A DNA stretch of 64,000 nucleotides. Source: Mesorhizobium sp. 113-3-3 (GTDB lineage: Bacteria; Pseudomonadota; Alphaproteobacteria; Rhizobiales; Rhizobiaceae). The DNA is taken from contig NZ_AP023243.1 of the NCBI RefSeq assembly GCF_016756495.1, positions 5,770,501 through 5,834,500 of the forward strand, given 5' to 3'. This document shows, one piece after another, positions 9,092 through 17,107 of the stretch. The notes beneath the pieces are model-generated. The model was not told the DNA's origin, made no database searches, and saw only the letters and a program-made list of their open reading frames with translations. The first letter of the stretch is position 1, and the number at the start of each line of letters is the position of its first letter. The position numbers and the translations under genes are program-made.

Positions 9092-10003
9092 GTGGAGATC
9101 AGCCAGGTCAGATATTTCTTGGCCGTTGCCAAGGAGCTGAATTTCACCAGGGCTGCCGAGCAGTGCAACGTCACGCAGCCGGCGCTGTCGCGCGCAATCA
9201 AGCTGCTCGAAGATGAATTTGGCGGGGCGCTTTTCCACCGCGAGCGGCGCTTCACCCATCTGACCGAGCTCGGCCGCTTGGTCGAGACCTATCTCGAGGG
9301 TGTTTTCGAGAACTCGCGCCAGGCAAAGCAGATTGCCGAGCAGTATGTGCATCTGAAAAAGACGCCGCTCAGGGTTGGCATCATGAGCACGATCGCTCCG
9401 GATGAGATCATCGAGCTCATCTCGTCCGTCCGCACCCATCACCCGGGCGTAGAGCTGCATCTTTGCGATGCCGACGCGCCGAGCTTGCGCCGACGACTTC
9501 TGGAGGGTGATCTCGAAGCCGCTATCTACGCATTGCCTTCGAACATACCCGACGAAGAAGTGCACTCATTGCCGCTTTTCCGCGAGCAGATGGTGATGGC
9601 CGTCCATCTGACCCACCGCCTCGCCAACCAGCGTAGCGTGCAAGTGAAAGACATGAGCAATGAAAGCTACATACACCGCAACAATTGTGAATTTGCCGGC
9701 TATGCCGATGCCATCCTCGCCGAACAGGGCGTCACCGTCAGCCCGGTCTACTGGAGCGATCGTGACGACTGGACGCTGGCGATGATCGCCGCCGGGCTTG
9801 GCTTCGGTTTCATGCCCGAACATACCGCCAAGCACCCGGGCGTGGTGCCCTTGCCGATCACCGACCCGGAATTCTGGCGCGAGGTCAATCTCGTCACCGT
9901 GCGTGGCCGCCGGCATTCGCCGGCGGTTGGCGCCCTGGTGCGCGAGGCCACGCAGAAGCGGTGGTTCGGCGAACGGGCGAAGGCGTTATCCGCGGCCGAG
10001 TAG
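9092..10003 (+). CDS. LysR-family transcriptional regulator
   Basis: A 303-residue LysR protein starting at GTG 9092, supported by AGGGAG eight bases upstream and by the family start (M)EISQVRYFLAV. The helix-turn-helix carries NFTRAAEQCNVTQPALSRAI. A longer frame upstream to 8942 lacks family-like sequence and was not used. It is transcribed divergently from the 3-hydroxybutyrate dehydrogenase/patatin unit, about 270 bp away, which is the classical arrangement for a LysR regulator and its target. The effector domain is ordinary; the ligand is unknown. Confidence 0.92.
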   Translation: MEISQVRYFLAVAKELNFTRAAEQCNVTQPALSRAIKLLEDEFGGALFHRERRFTHLTELGRLVETYLEGVFENSRQAKQIAEQYVHLKKTPLRVGIMSTIAPDEIIELISSVRTHHPGVELHLCDADAPSLRRRLLEGDLEAAIYALPSNIPDEEVHSLPLFREQMVMAVHLTHRLANQRSVQVKDMSNESYIHRNNCEFAGYADAILAEQGVTVSPVYWSDRDDWTLAMIAAGLGFGFMPEHTAKHPGVVPLPITDPEFWREVNLVTVRGRRHSPAVGALVREATQKRWFGERAKALSAAE

Positions 10004-10068
10004 CCTCGTCGCGTGAGGCAGGCTGCCTCGCATGCACGGGCGGCGGATCTCCTTCACCTCATCCGCAC

Positions 10069-10533
10069 TCAGTTCTTTTTGATCGTCGAGGTCACGGACT
10101 GGATGACTTCGGTCGCCATCTTGAACTGGGCCTCGCGGTCGGTGATGCCATGCCGCTTGGCGATCCAGGCAAAATCACTGTAGGCGGCATAAACCGTTCC
10201 ATCCGCGGTCTGGTAGACCAGGACGCGGACGGGCCAGTCGAGACCGGCCTCGGGATTGGAGGTGATGAAGGTCGTGCCGAGCGCCGGATTGCCGAACATC
10301 ACCAGCCGCGACGGCTTCACGTCGTTGCCAGCGTCCTTGCCGAGCTTTGCCTGGTCGATGACGCCGAAGAACTTTATGCCCTTCTTGAAGACATCCTTCT
10401 TGATGCGGGCGACGGTCTCCGCGACGGAGTAGTCGCTCTTTACGGTGACGACACCATCCGAAGCGGCCGCCGGGACGACGACGGCCATCAGCACGGCGGC
10501 GCCGGCAATCATGGTCTTCACGTAGCTGTTCAT
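10069..10533 (-). CDS. Secreted DUF302-domain protein
   Basis: A 154-residue protein with a clear Sec signal peptide (residues 1-25, ending VPAAAS) followed by one DUF302 domain of about 125 residues. Typical DUF302 features are seen, such as the conserved LVMFGNPALGT stretch and LDWPVRVLVYQ. The biochemical role of the family is not established; members often sit near redox or heavy-metal genes. The ATG at 10533 follows an AAAGGAGACTG-type ribosome binding site. It is downstream of the MFS gene in position but separated by 43 bp and read independently; its own promoter would lie between 10534 and 10576 or further upstream. Confidence 0.85.
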   Translation of the reverse strand: MNSYVKTMIAGAAVLMAVVVPAAASDGVVTVKSDYSVAETVARIKKDVFKKGIKFFGVIDQAKLGKDAGNDVKPSRLVMFGNPALGTTFITSNPEAGLDWPVRVLVYQTADGTVYAAYSDFAWIAKRHGITDREAQFKMATEVIQSVTSTIKKN

Positions 10534-10576
10534 GTCAGTCTCCTTTGTTGGATTTGCCTGGTTTGGTCTTCAAATC

Positions 10577-11779
10577 TCAGGTCTTTGGCGTTTGCAGCAC
10601 GCGCGCCACCGCGATGGCGCAAGCCAGGACCGCGGCGAGCACGGCCACACATGCGGTCCAGCCGATCCGGTCGTAGACCTGTCCGATGACAAAGCTGCCG
10701 GCGAGCCCGCCCGCATAGTAGGAGGCGAGATAGATGCCGCTAGCGGCGGCGCGATCATGCGACGCGGTCCGGCTGACATGCCCGGTGGCGATTGCCTGCG
10801 CCAGGAAGGTGCCGATGGCGACCAGCGCCATTCCTGAAAGCACCACCGGCAGGCTGCTCGCCAGAAGCAGGAGCAAACCCAGGATGGCCAACGCAAGTGT
10901 TGCCCCTATCCCGATCCTTGGCCCGAGCCTCGCGGCAACCCGCCCGGCGAGCGGGGTGGTCAGCATGGAGGGCAGGAAGACGAAATACACCAGTCCGAGC
11001 GCCATCGGCGACAGCGAAAGCGGCGCGGCGACGAGCTGGAAGTTCACATAGGTGAAGGTGCCGATGAAGACGAAGAGTATCAGGAAGCCGATGGTGAAAC
11101 AGGCACGCAGCTCGATGTTCATCAACGGCCCTTTCCAGGCGGTGCGGGCCGGCTCGCTCCTGGCGTCAGCGCGCATCATTGCCGATGTCTTCTGCAGGGT
11201 GAGCCAGACAAGGGCCGCGCCGATCAGATTGAGAGCGGCGAATGTCAGGAAGTTGGTGGATATGCCAAACGTGTCGGCGACGGCGGCCGACATCAGCCGT
11301 CCGAAGAAATTGCTGGCGACGTTGCCGGTCACATAGGCCGCAAGTGCGCCGGTCGTCTGCCGCGCGGAAAAATGCTCGGCGAGATAGGCCATTGTCAGGG
11401 TGAACGCGGTCGACATGCACAAGCCCTGGACGACGCGCAGCAGGGCAAAGATCACGATGCTGTTGGTGAGCGACAAAAGCGTTGTCGGTATCGCCAGCAC
11501 CGCAAGGCTGATCCAGATGCCATTGCGGCGATCGATACCGCGCCCGAAAAGAGCCACGGCAATGCCGGCCACCGCCATGCCGAACGTGCTGGCATTGACG
11601 GCGAAGCCCGTGGTCGCTCGACTGACGCCGAATTTGATCACCAGCGAAGGCAGGATGGCCTGGGTGGCGAACAGATCGACAAGCGTCAGAAACGCGATCA
11701 GCGCTATCAGGCCGAAGCGCCAGCTGTCCGCGGCAACCATGCGAAGCCGCGCTGGTCCAGTGTGTTCGCTTGTCGTCAT
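10577..11779 (-). CDS. MFS transporter
   Basis: A 400-residue major facilitator protein with about twelve hydrophobic segments, for example LIALIAFLTLVDLFATQAI near the N terminus and paired helices throughout. The pattern FGRGIDRRNG between helices 2 and 3 resembles the family's loop motif. It is probably a proton-coupled exporter; the substrate is not apparent. The start at 11779 (MTTSEHTGP) was chosen over an upstream frame start because GGGAG lies ten bases before it and the extra N-terminal sequence is arginine-rich and unlike the family. It lies about 90 bp downstream of the cupin gene on the same strand. Confidence 0.88.
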   Translation of the reverse strand: MTTSEHTGPARLRMVAADSWRFGLIALIAFLTLVDLFATQAILPSLVIKFGVSRATTGFAVNASTFGMAVAGIAVALFGRGIDRRNGIWISLAVLAIPTTLLSLTNSIVIFALLRVVQGLCMSTAFTLTMAYLAEHFSARQTTGALAAYVTGNVASNFFGRLMSAAVADTFGISTNFLTFAALNLIGAALVWLTLQKTSAMMRADARSEPARTAWKGPLMNIELRACFTIGFLILFVFIGTFTYVNFQLVAAPLSLSPMALGLVYFVFLPSMLTTPLAGRVAARLGPRIGIGATLALAILGLLLLLASSLPVVLSGMALVAIGTFLAQAIATGHVSRTASHDRAAASGIYLASYYAGGLAGSFVIGQVYDRIGWTACVAVLAAVLACAIAVARVLQTPKT

Positions 11780-11871
11780 GGCAGGAAGCTCCCGTTGCGC
11801 ACGTCCCCGGGCGATCACCCGAGGACGCGCTTTCAGATGCCGGTCATGAAAAGATCGCTCGAGAACGACGT

Positions 11872-12372
11872 TCACATCATGTGATCGTCGTGCATCGCAG
11901 GCGGCAGAACGTCGGCGGAATAAAGCACGGCCGGAACCTTGCCGTTGTTCTTCCACCAATGGGCGAGTTGGCCGAATTCGGCCGTCACGTCGCCGGCCGT
12001 ATGTTCGATGCCGACCTTGCAGGTGCTGCGGTATTCGGTGATCGAGCCCTCGACGATCAGGATATTGGCGGGGCGGACATTGTGCTCATGCCACGGAACG
12101 ACGCCGCCGGGCTGAACGACGAGCTTGCGCAGGCGCAGCATGTTGCCTTTCCAGGCCTCGCCCTTGCTGCTCAGATCGATCGCCGAGAGAACCGTGTCGA
12201 CAACGCCGACCGGCTTGCTGGGATGCTCCTGGATGTCTGTCGTGGCCGCCTGGCCGGCAGGGCAGTCGCCGGCAAAAGCCGGGGCCACGGACAACGCAGC
12301 GGTCGCGGTAAGCAGTCCGAGTGTCAGCGCCAGATTCAGCGACGCCCGCGATGCAATAGTCTTGGAAGCCAT
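11872..12372 (-). CDS. Secreted cupin-domain protein
   Basis: A 166-residue protein with a Sec signal peptide (cleavage probably after APAFA, residue ~34) and a single cupin barrel. The first cupin motif is PGGVVPWHEHNVRPANILIV, with the metal-ligand histidines of H-x-H; the second motif is GDVTAEFGQLAHWWKN. The protein is therefore likely periplasmic and metal-binding. It ends in a short His/Asp/Met-rich tail (HDDHMM), which could also bind metal. It lies between the MFS gene and a LysR gene, all on the minus strand. No enzymatic function can be assigned from sequence. Confidence 0.83.
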   Translation of the reverse strand: MASKTIASRASLNLALTLGLLTATAALSVAPAFAGDCPAGQAATTDIQEHPSKPVGVVDTVLSAIDLSSKGEAWKGNMLRLRKLVVQPGGVVPWHEHNVRPANILIVEGSITEYRSTCKVGIEHTAGDVTAEFGQLAHWWKNNGKVPAVLYSADVLPPAMHDDHMM

Positions 12373-12560
12373 GTTATTTCTCCTTTGTCAGTGCCCAATC
12401 GCACAGGCGGGGCATGGGAGGAGAGTGACGGCAGCCTCGAAGAAAGAGAAATGCTGACTGGCTCTTAAATCGATACCTGAAAACTATGGTGGGACATCAC
12501 GACGCGCGAAAGTGCGCGCGAGATTCTGTCGCGCAACGCAGGAGTTTATTTGATTTTTAT

Positions 12561-13475
12561 TCAGGCCGCGGTCTTGCGGATTGCTTGAGCCAGGGCGCTC
12601 TCCGGCCAGCCATGCGCCTTGACGCTGTTGACGAAGGCAGATGCCGCCGGCGAGAATCTGCGCCCCGCCACGACCACCAGAGACACTTCCCGCCAGACCT
12701 CCGGATCGATGACAGGCCGGACCTGCAAGCCCGGGATCACCGCGCTGAACTCGGGGATGAAGCAAATCCCGAGACCTCCTGAAACCATGTTCTGGATCCA
12801 GTCCTCACGCTCGCTTGCATAGGAGATCCTGAGCTTGACGCCACGGTCGTTGCACAGACCTGCGAGATGATCGCGATACTCGCAGTTCAGCCGCCTCAGG
12901 TAATTCTCGCCGTCGAGTTCGGAGATGGCGACATTGTCGTTGCGGGCCAGCCTATGGCCGTTTGGAAAGGCCAGGACGAAGCGCTCGCGATAGAGCGGCG
13001 TGACATCGAACCGTTCCGGAAAACTGTCGCTTGACGCCATAATGGCGACGTCGATTTCACCGGATTCGAGCAGTTGCGAAAGCGAGGCGGGCACACCTTC
13101 CACCAGCTGCAACTGGATGCCTTGCTGGCGCCTGTTGAAATCGGCCAGCAGGCCGGTGAAGCGGCGCGGACCGATGGTGCACATGACGCCAACCTTGAGG
13201 TTGGCATTTTCCAGGCACAGGAATCTCGATGCCTCCTGCCGCACTCCGGTCAGTTCGTCGAGGATCTGCTGAAACCGGGGGCGCAGCAGCGCGCCCAGGT
13301 CGGTCAGGTGTGTCAGGTTTCGTTCGCGGCGAAACAGCAGGCCGCCGACCTCCTCCTCGAGCTGCTGGATAGCGCGCGACAGCGCCGGCTGAGTGACGTT
13401 GCACTTTTCGCCGGCGCGCGTGAAGTTTCGCGTCTCGCACACGGCCAGGAAGTAGCGGATGTGATGAATGTCCAT
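12561..13475 (-). CDS. LysR-family transcriptional regulator
   Basis: A 304-residue LysR protein with the helix-turn-helix segment NFTRAGEKCNVTQPALSRAI and an ordinary effector domain. The start at 13475 (MDIHHIRYF) fits the family; upstream frame extension is not family-like. About 80 bp upstream lies a palindrome (13556-13576) of the T-N11-A type expected of a LysR box. Part of this control region resembles blocks upstream of the two small secreted protein genes at 13704 and 14173. This suggests that the regulator acts on itself and on those genes. Confidence 0.92.
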   Translation of the reverse strand: MDIHHIRYFLAVCETRNFTRAGEKCNVTQPALSRAIQQLEEEVGGLLFRRERNLTHLTDLGALLRPRFQQILDELTGVRQEASRFLCLENANLKVGVMCTIGPRRFTGLLADFNRRQQGIQLQLVEGVPASLSQLLESGEIDVAIMASSDSFPERFDVTPLYRERFVLAFPNGHRLARNDNVAISELDGENYLRRLNCEYRDHLAGLCNDRGVKLRISYASEREDWIQNMVSGGLGICFIPEFSAVIPGLQVRPVIDPEVWREVSLVVVAGRRFSPAASAFVNSVKAHGWPESALAQAIRKTAA

Positions 13476-13543
13476 GCCGATTTGTCCCGAATTGCAAACG
13501 AGGCCTTCGTAGCTTCGGAGCGTGCAGCAAAGCTTGTCCCGGC

Positions 13544-13576
13544 GCCAATGCACTGCCGCTATAAAGTCGATAGCGG
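13544..13576 (-). promoter_or_regulatory. LysR box (perfect palindrome) within a conserved control block
   Basis: Bases 13556-13576 read CCGCTAT, seven bases, ATAGCGG: a perfect 7-bp inverted repeat that contains TAT-N7-ATA and fits the T-N11-A LysR box. The adjacent segment from 13544 (GCCAATGCA...CTGC) matches the blocks at 14105-14135 and 14568-14598. Confidence 0.65.
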
Positions 13577-13635
13577 TCCGTCATGGGACGACAATCGCGC
13601 GTGGCGGGTTTGTGTGGGCGTGGGACTTCGCCGAA

Positions 13636-13670
13636 ATGATGATGGCGAGCAAGCTGCTCGCCATCATCAT
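13636..13670. terminator. Strong 16-bp hairpin downstream of a small secreted protein gene
   Basis: Bases 13636-13651 and 13655-13670 are perfectly complementary with a 3-base loop. It lies just past the stop codon (13704) of the minus-strand gene 13704-13979. Only a short T stretch follows on that strand, so it may be a weak terminator or an mRNA 3'-end stabiliser. Confidence 0.6.
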
Positions 13671-13703
13671 GGTCCCGATGTTGCCCGGGACGGCCGGAAC
13701 AGC

Positions 13704-13979
13704 TTAGTTGGCGCCGCCGAGCGCCTGCAGGTTGGCGCAGAATTCGGCGTGCGGCTTGCTCATCGCCGCATCCTGGCATTCCTTCATCATCGCGCCCTGC
13801 TTGTCCTTCGCCATTGCGTCCCAGGCGGCCTTGAACTCGGCCTTGGGCTTCATCGTCTTCATGCTGGCGTCGGTGAAGAAGGGCTGCATGTTGGACGGTT
13901 CGTCGAGCGCGCCGGCGAACGAAACGCCGCTCAAGACGGAAAGTGCAAAAGCGCCGAGGCAGATAGCTTTGATATTCAT
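13704..13979 (-). CDS. Small secreted protein, paralogue A
   Basis: A 91-residue protein with a Sec signal peptide (residues 1-22, ending SVSFA) and a mature part of about 68 residues. It carries MKTMKPKAEFKAAW, two cysteines (in KECQD and EFCAN) and the C-terminal phrase ALGGAN. I do not recognise a named family. It is clearly paralogous to the gene at 14173, with the same length, motif order, two cysteines and C terminus. Methionine and lysine content is high in the mature part. It is probably periplasmic. A conserved 31-bp block lies about 125-155 bp upstream. Confidence 0.75.
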   Translation of the reverse strand: MNIKAICLGAFALSVLSGVSFAGALDEPSNMQPFFTDASMKTMKPKAEFKAAWDAMAKDKQGAMMKECQDAAMSKPHAEFCANLQALGGAN

Positions 13980-14104
13980 GGTAGGATCCTTCTCTGGAGT
14001 TGAGCAATCGTCCCATCGACGACCGCGGTAATGATCGGCAGCAATTTAAACCTCTGTGGTTCCTCCTTGCCGAGATGGACTTTGCTGCAACCGGCCGCCA
14101 ACTT

Positions 14105-14135
14105 GCCAATGCCATCTGCGTATGGAGTTTATGCC
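14105..14135 (-). promoter_or_regulatory. Conserved 31-bp control block upstream of paralogue A
   Basis: This segment matches 14568-14598 at 28 of 31 bases by eye and partly matches the LysR-box region at 13544-13576. It contains a TAT-N7-AT core. It is the likely binding site of a shared regulator, plausibly the LysR protein encoded at 12561. Confidence 0.55.
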
Positions 14136-14172
14136 GGTTCTGCATCCAGACGTTGATGGCCTGGACTTGCGG

Positions 14173-14448
14173 CTAGTTGGCGCCACCCAGCGCCAGCACG
14201 TTTGCGCAGAACGGCGCATGGGCCTTGCTCATCGCCGGGTCGTTGCAAGCCTTCTTCATTGCGTGCCGATCTCGCTTTGGCGTGGCACGCCACGCCTTCT
14301 TGAACTCAGCCATCGGCTTCATCGTCTTCATCCCGGCATCTTTGTAGAACGACGGGAAAGATGCCAGGTCGCTGAGGGGATCGGCGGACGCGCCTCCCGC
14401 AAGAACACCGAGAGCAATAGCCCCCAGATACAAGGTTCGTATTTTCAT
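14173..14448 (-). CDS. Small secreted protein, paralogue B
   Basis: A 91-residue protein with a Sec signal peptide (about residues 1-22, ending GGASA). The mature part has MKTMKPMAEFKKAW, two cysteines (in KACND and PFCAN) and ends ALGGAN, matching the gene at 13704. The two genes are a tandem duplication that includes the upstream control region. Function is unknown; retention of both cysteines and the shared termini argues that both copies are real. ATG 14448 follows GGGAGCGGGTC. Confidence 0.75.
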   Translation of the reverse strand: MKIRTLYLGAIALGVLAGGASADPLSDLASFPSFYKDAGMKTMKPMAEFKKAWRATPKRDRHAMKKACNDPAMSKAHAPFCANVLALGGAN

Positions 14449-14567
14449 GACCCGCTCCCTTTAGCTGTTGAACGATCGCCCACACGACAGTCGCGGGGCC
14501 TGGTCAGGGCGACCAACCACGTTGGTTCGCCTGGCTGGCAGAATCGTGCGACGCGCGCGCGATTGCA

Positions 14568-14598
14568 GCCAATGCAATCTGCCTATGGAGTTCATGCC
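14568..14598 (-). promoter_or_regulatory. Conserved 31-bp control block upstream of paralogue B
   Basis: Second copy of the block at 14105-14135, 120-150 bp upstream of ATG 14448. It also lies 84 bp upstream of the plus-strand degenerate patatin gene, so it could act on both directions. Confidence 0.55.
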
Positions 14599-14681
14599 AC
14601 CTTGGCATTTCGCCGACAGAAGAAGTTGCGGCAGTCTTTCCATCAAACGCCCAGCATGGCGTTTTGGGATGGAGACTGAAA

Positions 14682-15533
14682 ATGCATATCCAGACCGGAA
14701 CCGAGACCGACCAAGCCGTCATTGCAAGACCTGCAGTGGATGACCGGCAGGTCGTGGACATTGTCCTGGCCAGCGACGCGCACGGCGCCTTCGTCTGGGG
14801 CGTCCTCGACCGCTTGCTTGACGAACCCAGCCTTTCCATCGGCAACATCACCGCGTCCGGCTTCGGCGCGATGGAGGCCGCGGTTCTGGCCTATGGCCTG
14901 GCGCTGGGCGGCCGGCGCGGCGCGCGGACCGCGCTCGCCAACTTCTGGCGACGCGTCAGCCATGCATCGATGTTTACCGCCGATGCGGCAAGTCCGCTGC
15001 GATCGATCCTGGAGCAGTCGATCGATATTGCGGTGATCCGCAGCAAGGGCGGCCCGCTGCAACTGAGCATCCTGGCCTCCAATGCCCGCACCGATGCGGT
15101 GAAGATCTTCGCCGGCGATCAGGTGTCGATCGACGCGATCCTGGCGGCCGCCACGATCCCGTTCCTCTTCCCGGCCGTCGAGATCGACGGCGAAACCTAT
15201 TGGGGCGACGGCGACCTTTCGGCTTCGCTGGCCCTGCCGTCGGATACCAGCCATCGACTGCTGGTCACCGGCAAGCCTGCACTGTTCATGACGCCGTGCG
15301 CGGATCGTCGCCCCGCCGCCACTCCTTGTGCGATGAAGTGCGCCCCAACCCACGCCATCTTCGACAGCCAACACCGTGCCGGCGCGGCCCTGTTCACGAG
15401 GCCCTGGACCGACTGGGGTGAGCTGACCGACATGCGTGACCGGGGACGCGAACGTGCCGGGGACTGGCTTTTCGCCGAGCACTCCGTCGCAGACGAATGC
15501 TCGGCCGCCGACGGCGAGAACCGATACATCTAG
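14682..15533 (+). CDS. Degenerate patatin-like protein (probably catalytically inactive)
   Basis: A 283-residue protein whose overall sequence follows the patatin fold: an early strand followed by FVWGVLDRLLDEPSLSIGN, the AMEAAVLAYGLALGG helix, FWRRVS and a late FPAVEIDGETYW. The catalytic signatures are lost. The glycine-rich oxyanion hole is SDAHGA, and the nucleophile elbow G-x-S-x-G is ASGFG, with Gly where Ser should be. The later D-G-G region reads WGDGD. The C-terminal third appears shortened and contains three cysteines. Start ATG 14682 is preceded by GGAGACTG. It lies just before the bufferin operon; a strong terminator follows it. Confidence 0.72.
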   Translation: MHIQTGTETDQAVIARPAVDDRQVVDIVLASDAHGAFVWGVLDRLLDEPSLSIGNITASGFGAMEAAVLAYGLALGGRRGARTALANFWRRVSHASMFTADAASPLRSILEQSIDIAVIRSKGGPLQLSILASNARTDAVKIFAGDQVSIDAILAAATIPFLFPAVEIDGETYWGDGDLSASLALPSDTSHRLLVTGKPALFMTPCADRRPAATPCAMKCAPTHAIFDSQHRAGAALFTRPWTDWGELTDMRDRGRERAGDWLFAEHSVADECSAADGENRYI

Positions 15534-15588
15534 GCGCCTCCTTCCCGCCTAGCCGCGCCTGCTTCGCAGACTCCCGAACGCAGGCGCC

Positions 15589-15621
15589 AAGCCCTCCGGT
15601 GCCCCCGCCGGAGGGCTTTTT
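15589..15621 (+). terminator. Rho-independent terminator
   Basis: An 11-bp stem, AAGCCCTCCGG paired with CCGGAGGGCTT, has an 8-base C-rich loop and is followed by a run of T. It ends transcription of the degenerate patatin gene and separates it from the bufferin operon. Confidence 0.85.
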
Positions 15622-15764
15622 GCGTGCGGCCTCTTCAACATAGTGGCCGCGTATCAAATCCATGCCGAGACAGCATTTCAGCTCGCCATCCGGATCGGGG
15701 ACACTGCTTGCAGACAGGTCGCAAGGCCAGTCTTTCCCTCGGAACGCAAACAGGAGACACGACC

Positions 15765-16034
15765 GTGATCAACACCAGGACCCTTATCGGATCGGCCCTC
15801 GCGGCCGCCACTTCGCTCGCCGCCACGGCGGCCTATAGCGGCCCCGCCGCCAAGCCCAGTTTCTCGTTCGAGAAATGCTACGGCGTTGTCAAAACCGGCC
15901 AGAATGACTGTCAGACGGCGACGCATTCCTGTGCCGGCACCGCCACCGCCGACAACCAGCCGGATTCCTGGCTCTACGTGCCCGCCGGCAGCTGCGCCAA
16001 GATCGCCGGCGGCAGCGACAAGCCGAAAGCCTGA
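15765..16034 (+). CDS. bufA: DUF2282 bufferin-type RiPP precursor peptide
   Basis: An 89-residue precursor starting at GTG 15765 (AGGAGA eight bases upstream). Residues 1-25 form a Sec signal peptide. The mature part has the DUF2282 pattern FEKCYGV, GQNDC, HSCAG and VPAGSC, giving four cysteines (38, 49, 56, 77). In the known bufferin family the adjacent MNIO enzyme modifies such cysteines and the exported peptide binds copper; that role is inferred here from family and gene order. It is the first gene of an operon with DUF692, DUF2063 and DoxX genes. Confidence 0.9.
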   Translation: MINTRTLIGSALAAATSLAATAAYSGPAAKPSFSFEKCYGVVKTGQNDCQTATHSCAGTATADNQPDSWLYVPAGSCAKIAGGSDKPKA

Positions 16035-16075
16035 ACCATCCGGACTTCCAGCCACCCCTTGAAAGGAGCCGACCG

Positions 16076-17107
16076 ATGCCCCGTGCGTTTCAACCCCTCG
16101 CGATTCCCGCATCGGCGGGCATCGGTCTTCGCTCCCCACACATCGGTGAAATGCTGACCCGAAGGCCTTCCGCTGGCTGGCTCGAGGTTCATGCCGAGAA
16201 TTACATGGGAGACGGCGCCGGCGTCGAAGCGCTGGAACGGTTGCGCCAGACCTATCCGCTGTCGGTGCACGGTGTCGGCCTGTCGCTGGGCAGCGCGCGA
16301 GGAGTGGATCGCGATCATCTGGAGCGGCTGCGCAGAGTCTGCGAGCGCTTCCAGCCCGATCTCGTTTCCGAGCATCTTGCCTGGAGCGTCGCCGACGGCG
16401 CCTACCTCAACGATCTCTTGCCGCTGCGCTATGACGAAGAGGCGCTGGCGATCGTGGCGCGCAATGTCGCGACCGTCCAGGACAGGCTGAAGCGCCAGGT
16501 GCTTATCGAGAATCTGTCCGCCTATGTCGCCTTTACCGACTCGTCGATGAACGAGGCCGAGTTCCTGAGCGAACTGGTGGTGCGGACGGGCTGCGGTCTG
16601 CTGCTGGACGTCAACAATGTCCAGGTCTCGGCGCATAATCTGCAATATGACGCCAAGGCCTTCATCGATGCGCTGCCGGCCGATGCCATCGGCGAGATCC
16701 ATCTCGCCGGGCATGCGCTCAATCAGGTTGGGGCCGACACCGTGCTCATCGACGATCATGGCTCGCGTGTGCCGCCGGTCGTCTGGAGCCTCTACCAGCA
16801 TGCCATAGGCCGGCTCGGGCCACGCCCTACCCTGATCGAATGGGACACCGATGTCCCCGTTCTCGATGTGCTGCTTGGCGAAGCCATGTGGGCCGACATG
16901 CTCAGCGCTTCGATCATGTTCGACCGCAAGCGGACCGCGAGACAGACGGCGGCGGCCAAACCCCAGCCACAGTCCACACTCGTTTCCATCGAAGCCGAGG
17001 CGAGGACAGGCATGCCGGTGCTTGCGGCATTTGCCGTCGCCAGGGCCGGACCGGCCGTGCCGTTGGCATTGCCACCAATACAGGGAGGATATCATGCTGC
17101 CGCTTGA
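16076..17107 (+). CDS. bufB: DUF692 multinuclear iron oxidative enzyme (MNIO), bufferin maturase
   Basis: A 343-residue TIM-barrel DUF692 protein. The expected metal and structural motifs are visible: HAEN (39-42), HGVGLSLG (65-72), SEHLAW (98-103), ENLSAY (145-150), LLDVNNV (176-182), HLAGH (209-213), DDHGS (226-230) and LIEWDTDVP (253-261). MNIO enzymes use an iron cluster and oxygen to modify cysteines of their peptide. The C-terminal 60 residues are a low-complexity Ala/Pro-rich tail beyond the usual family end. It lies 41 bp after the precursor and overlaps the next gene by 14 bp, which fits co-translation with its partner. Confidence 0.92.
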   Translation: MPRAFQPLAIPASAGIGLRSPHIGEMLTRRPSAGWLEVHAENYMGDGAGVEALERLRQTYPLSVHGVGLSLGSARGVDRDHLERLRRVCERFQPDLVSEHLAWSVADGAYLNDLLPLRYDEEALAIVARNVATVQDRLKRQVLIENLSAYVAFTDSSMNEAEFLSELVVRTGCGLLLDVNNVQVSAHNLQYDAKAFIDALPADAIGEIHLAGHALNQVGADTVLIDDHGSRVPPVVWSLYQHAIGRLGPRPTLIEWDTDVPVLDVLLGEAMWADMLSASIMFDRKRTARQTAAAKPQPQSTLVSIEAEARTGMPVLAAFAVARAGPAVPLALPPIQGGYHAAA

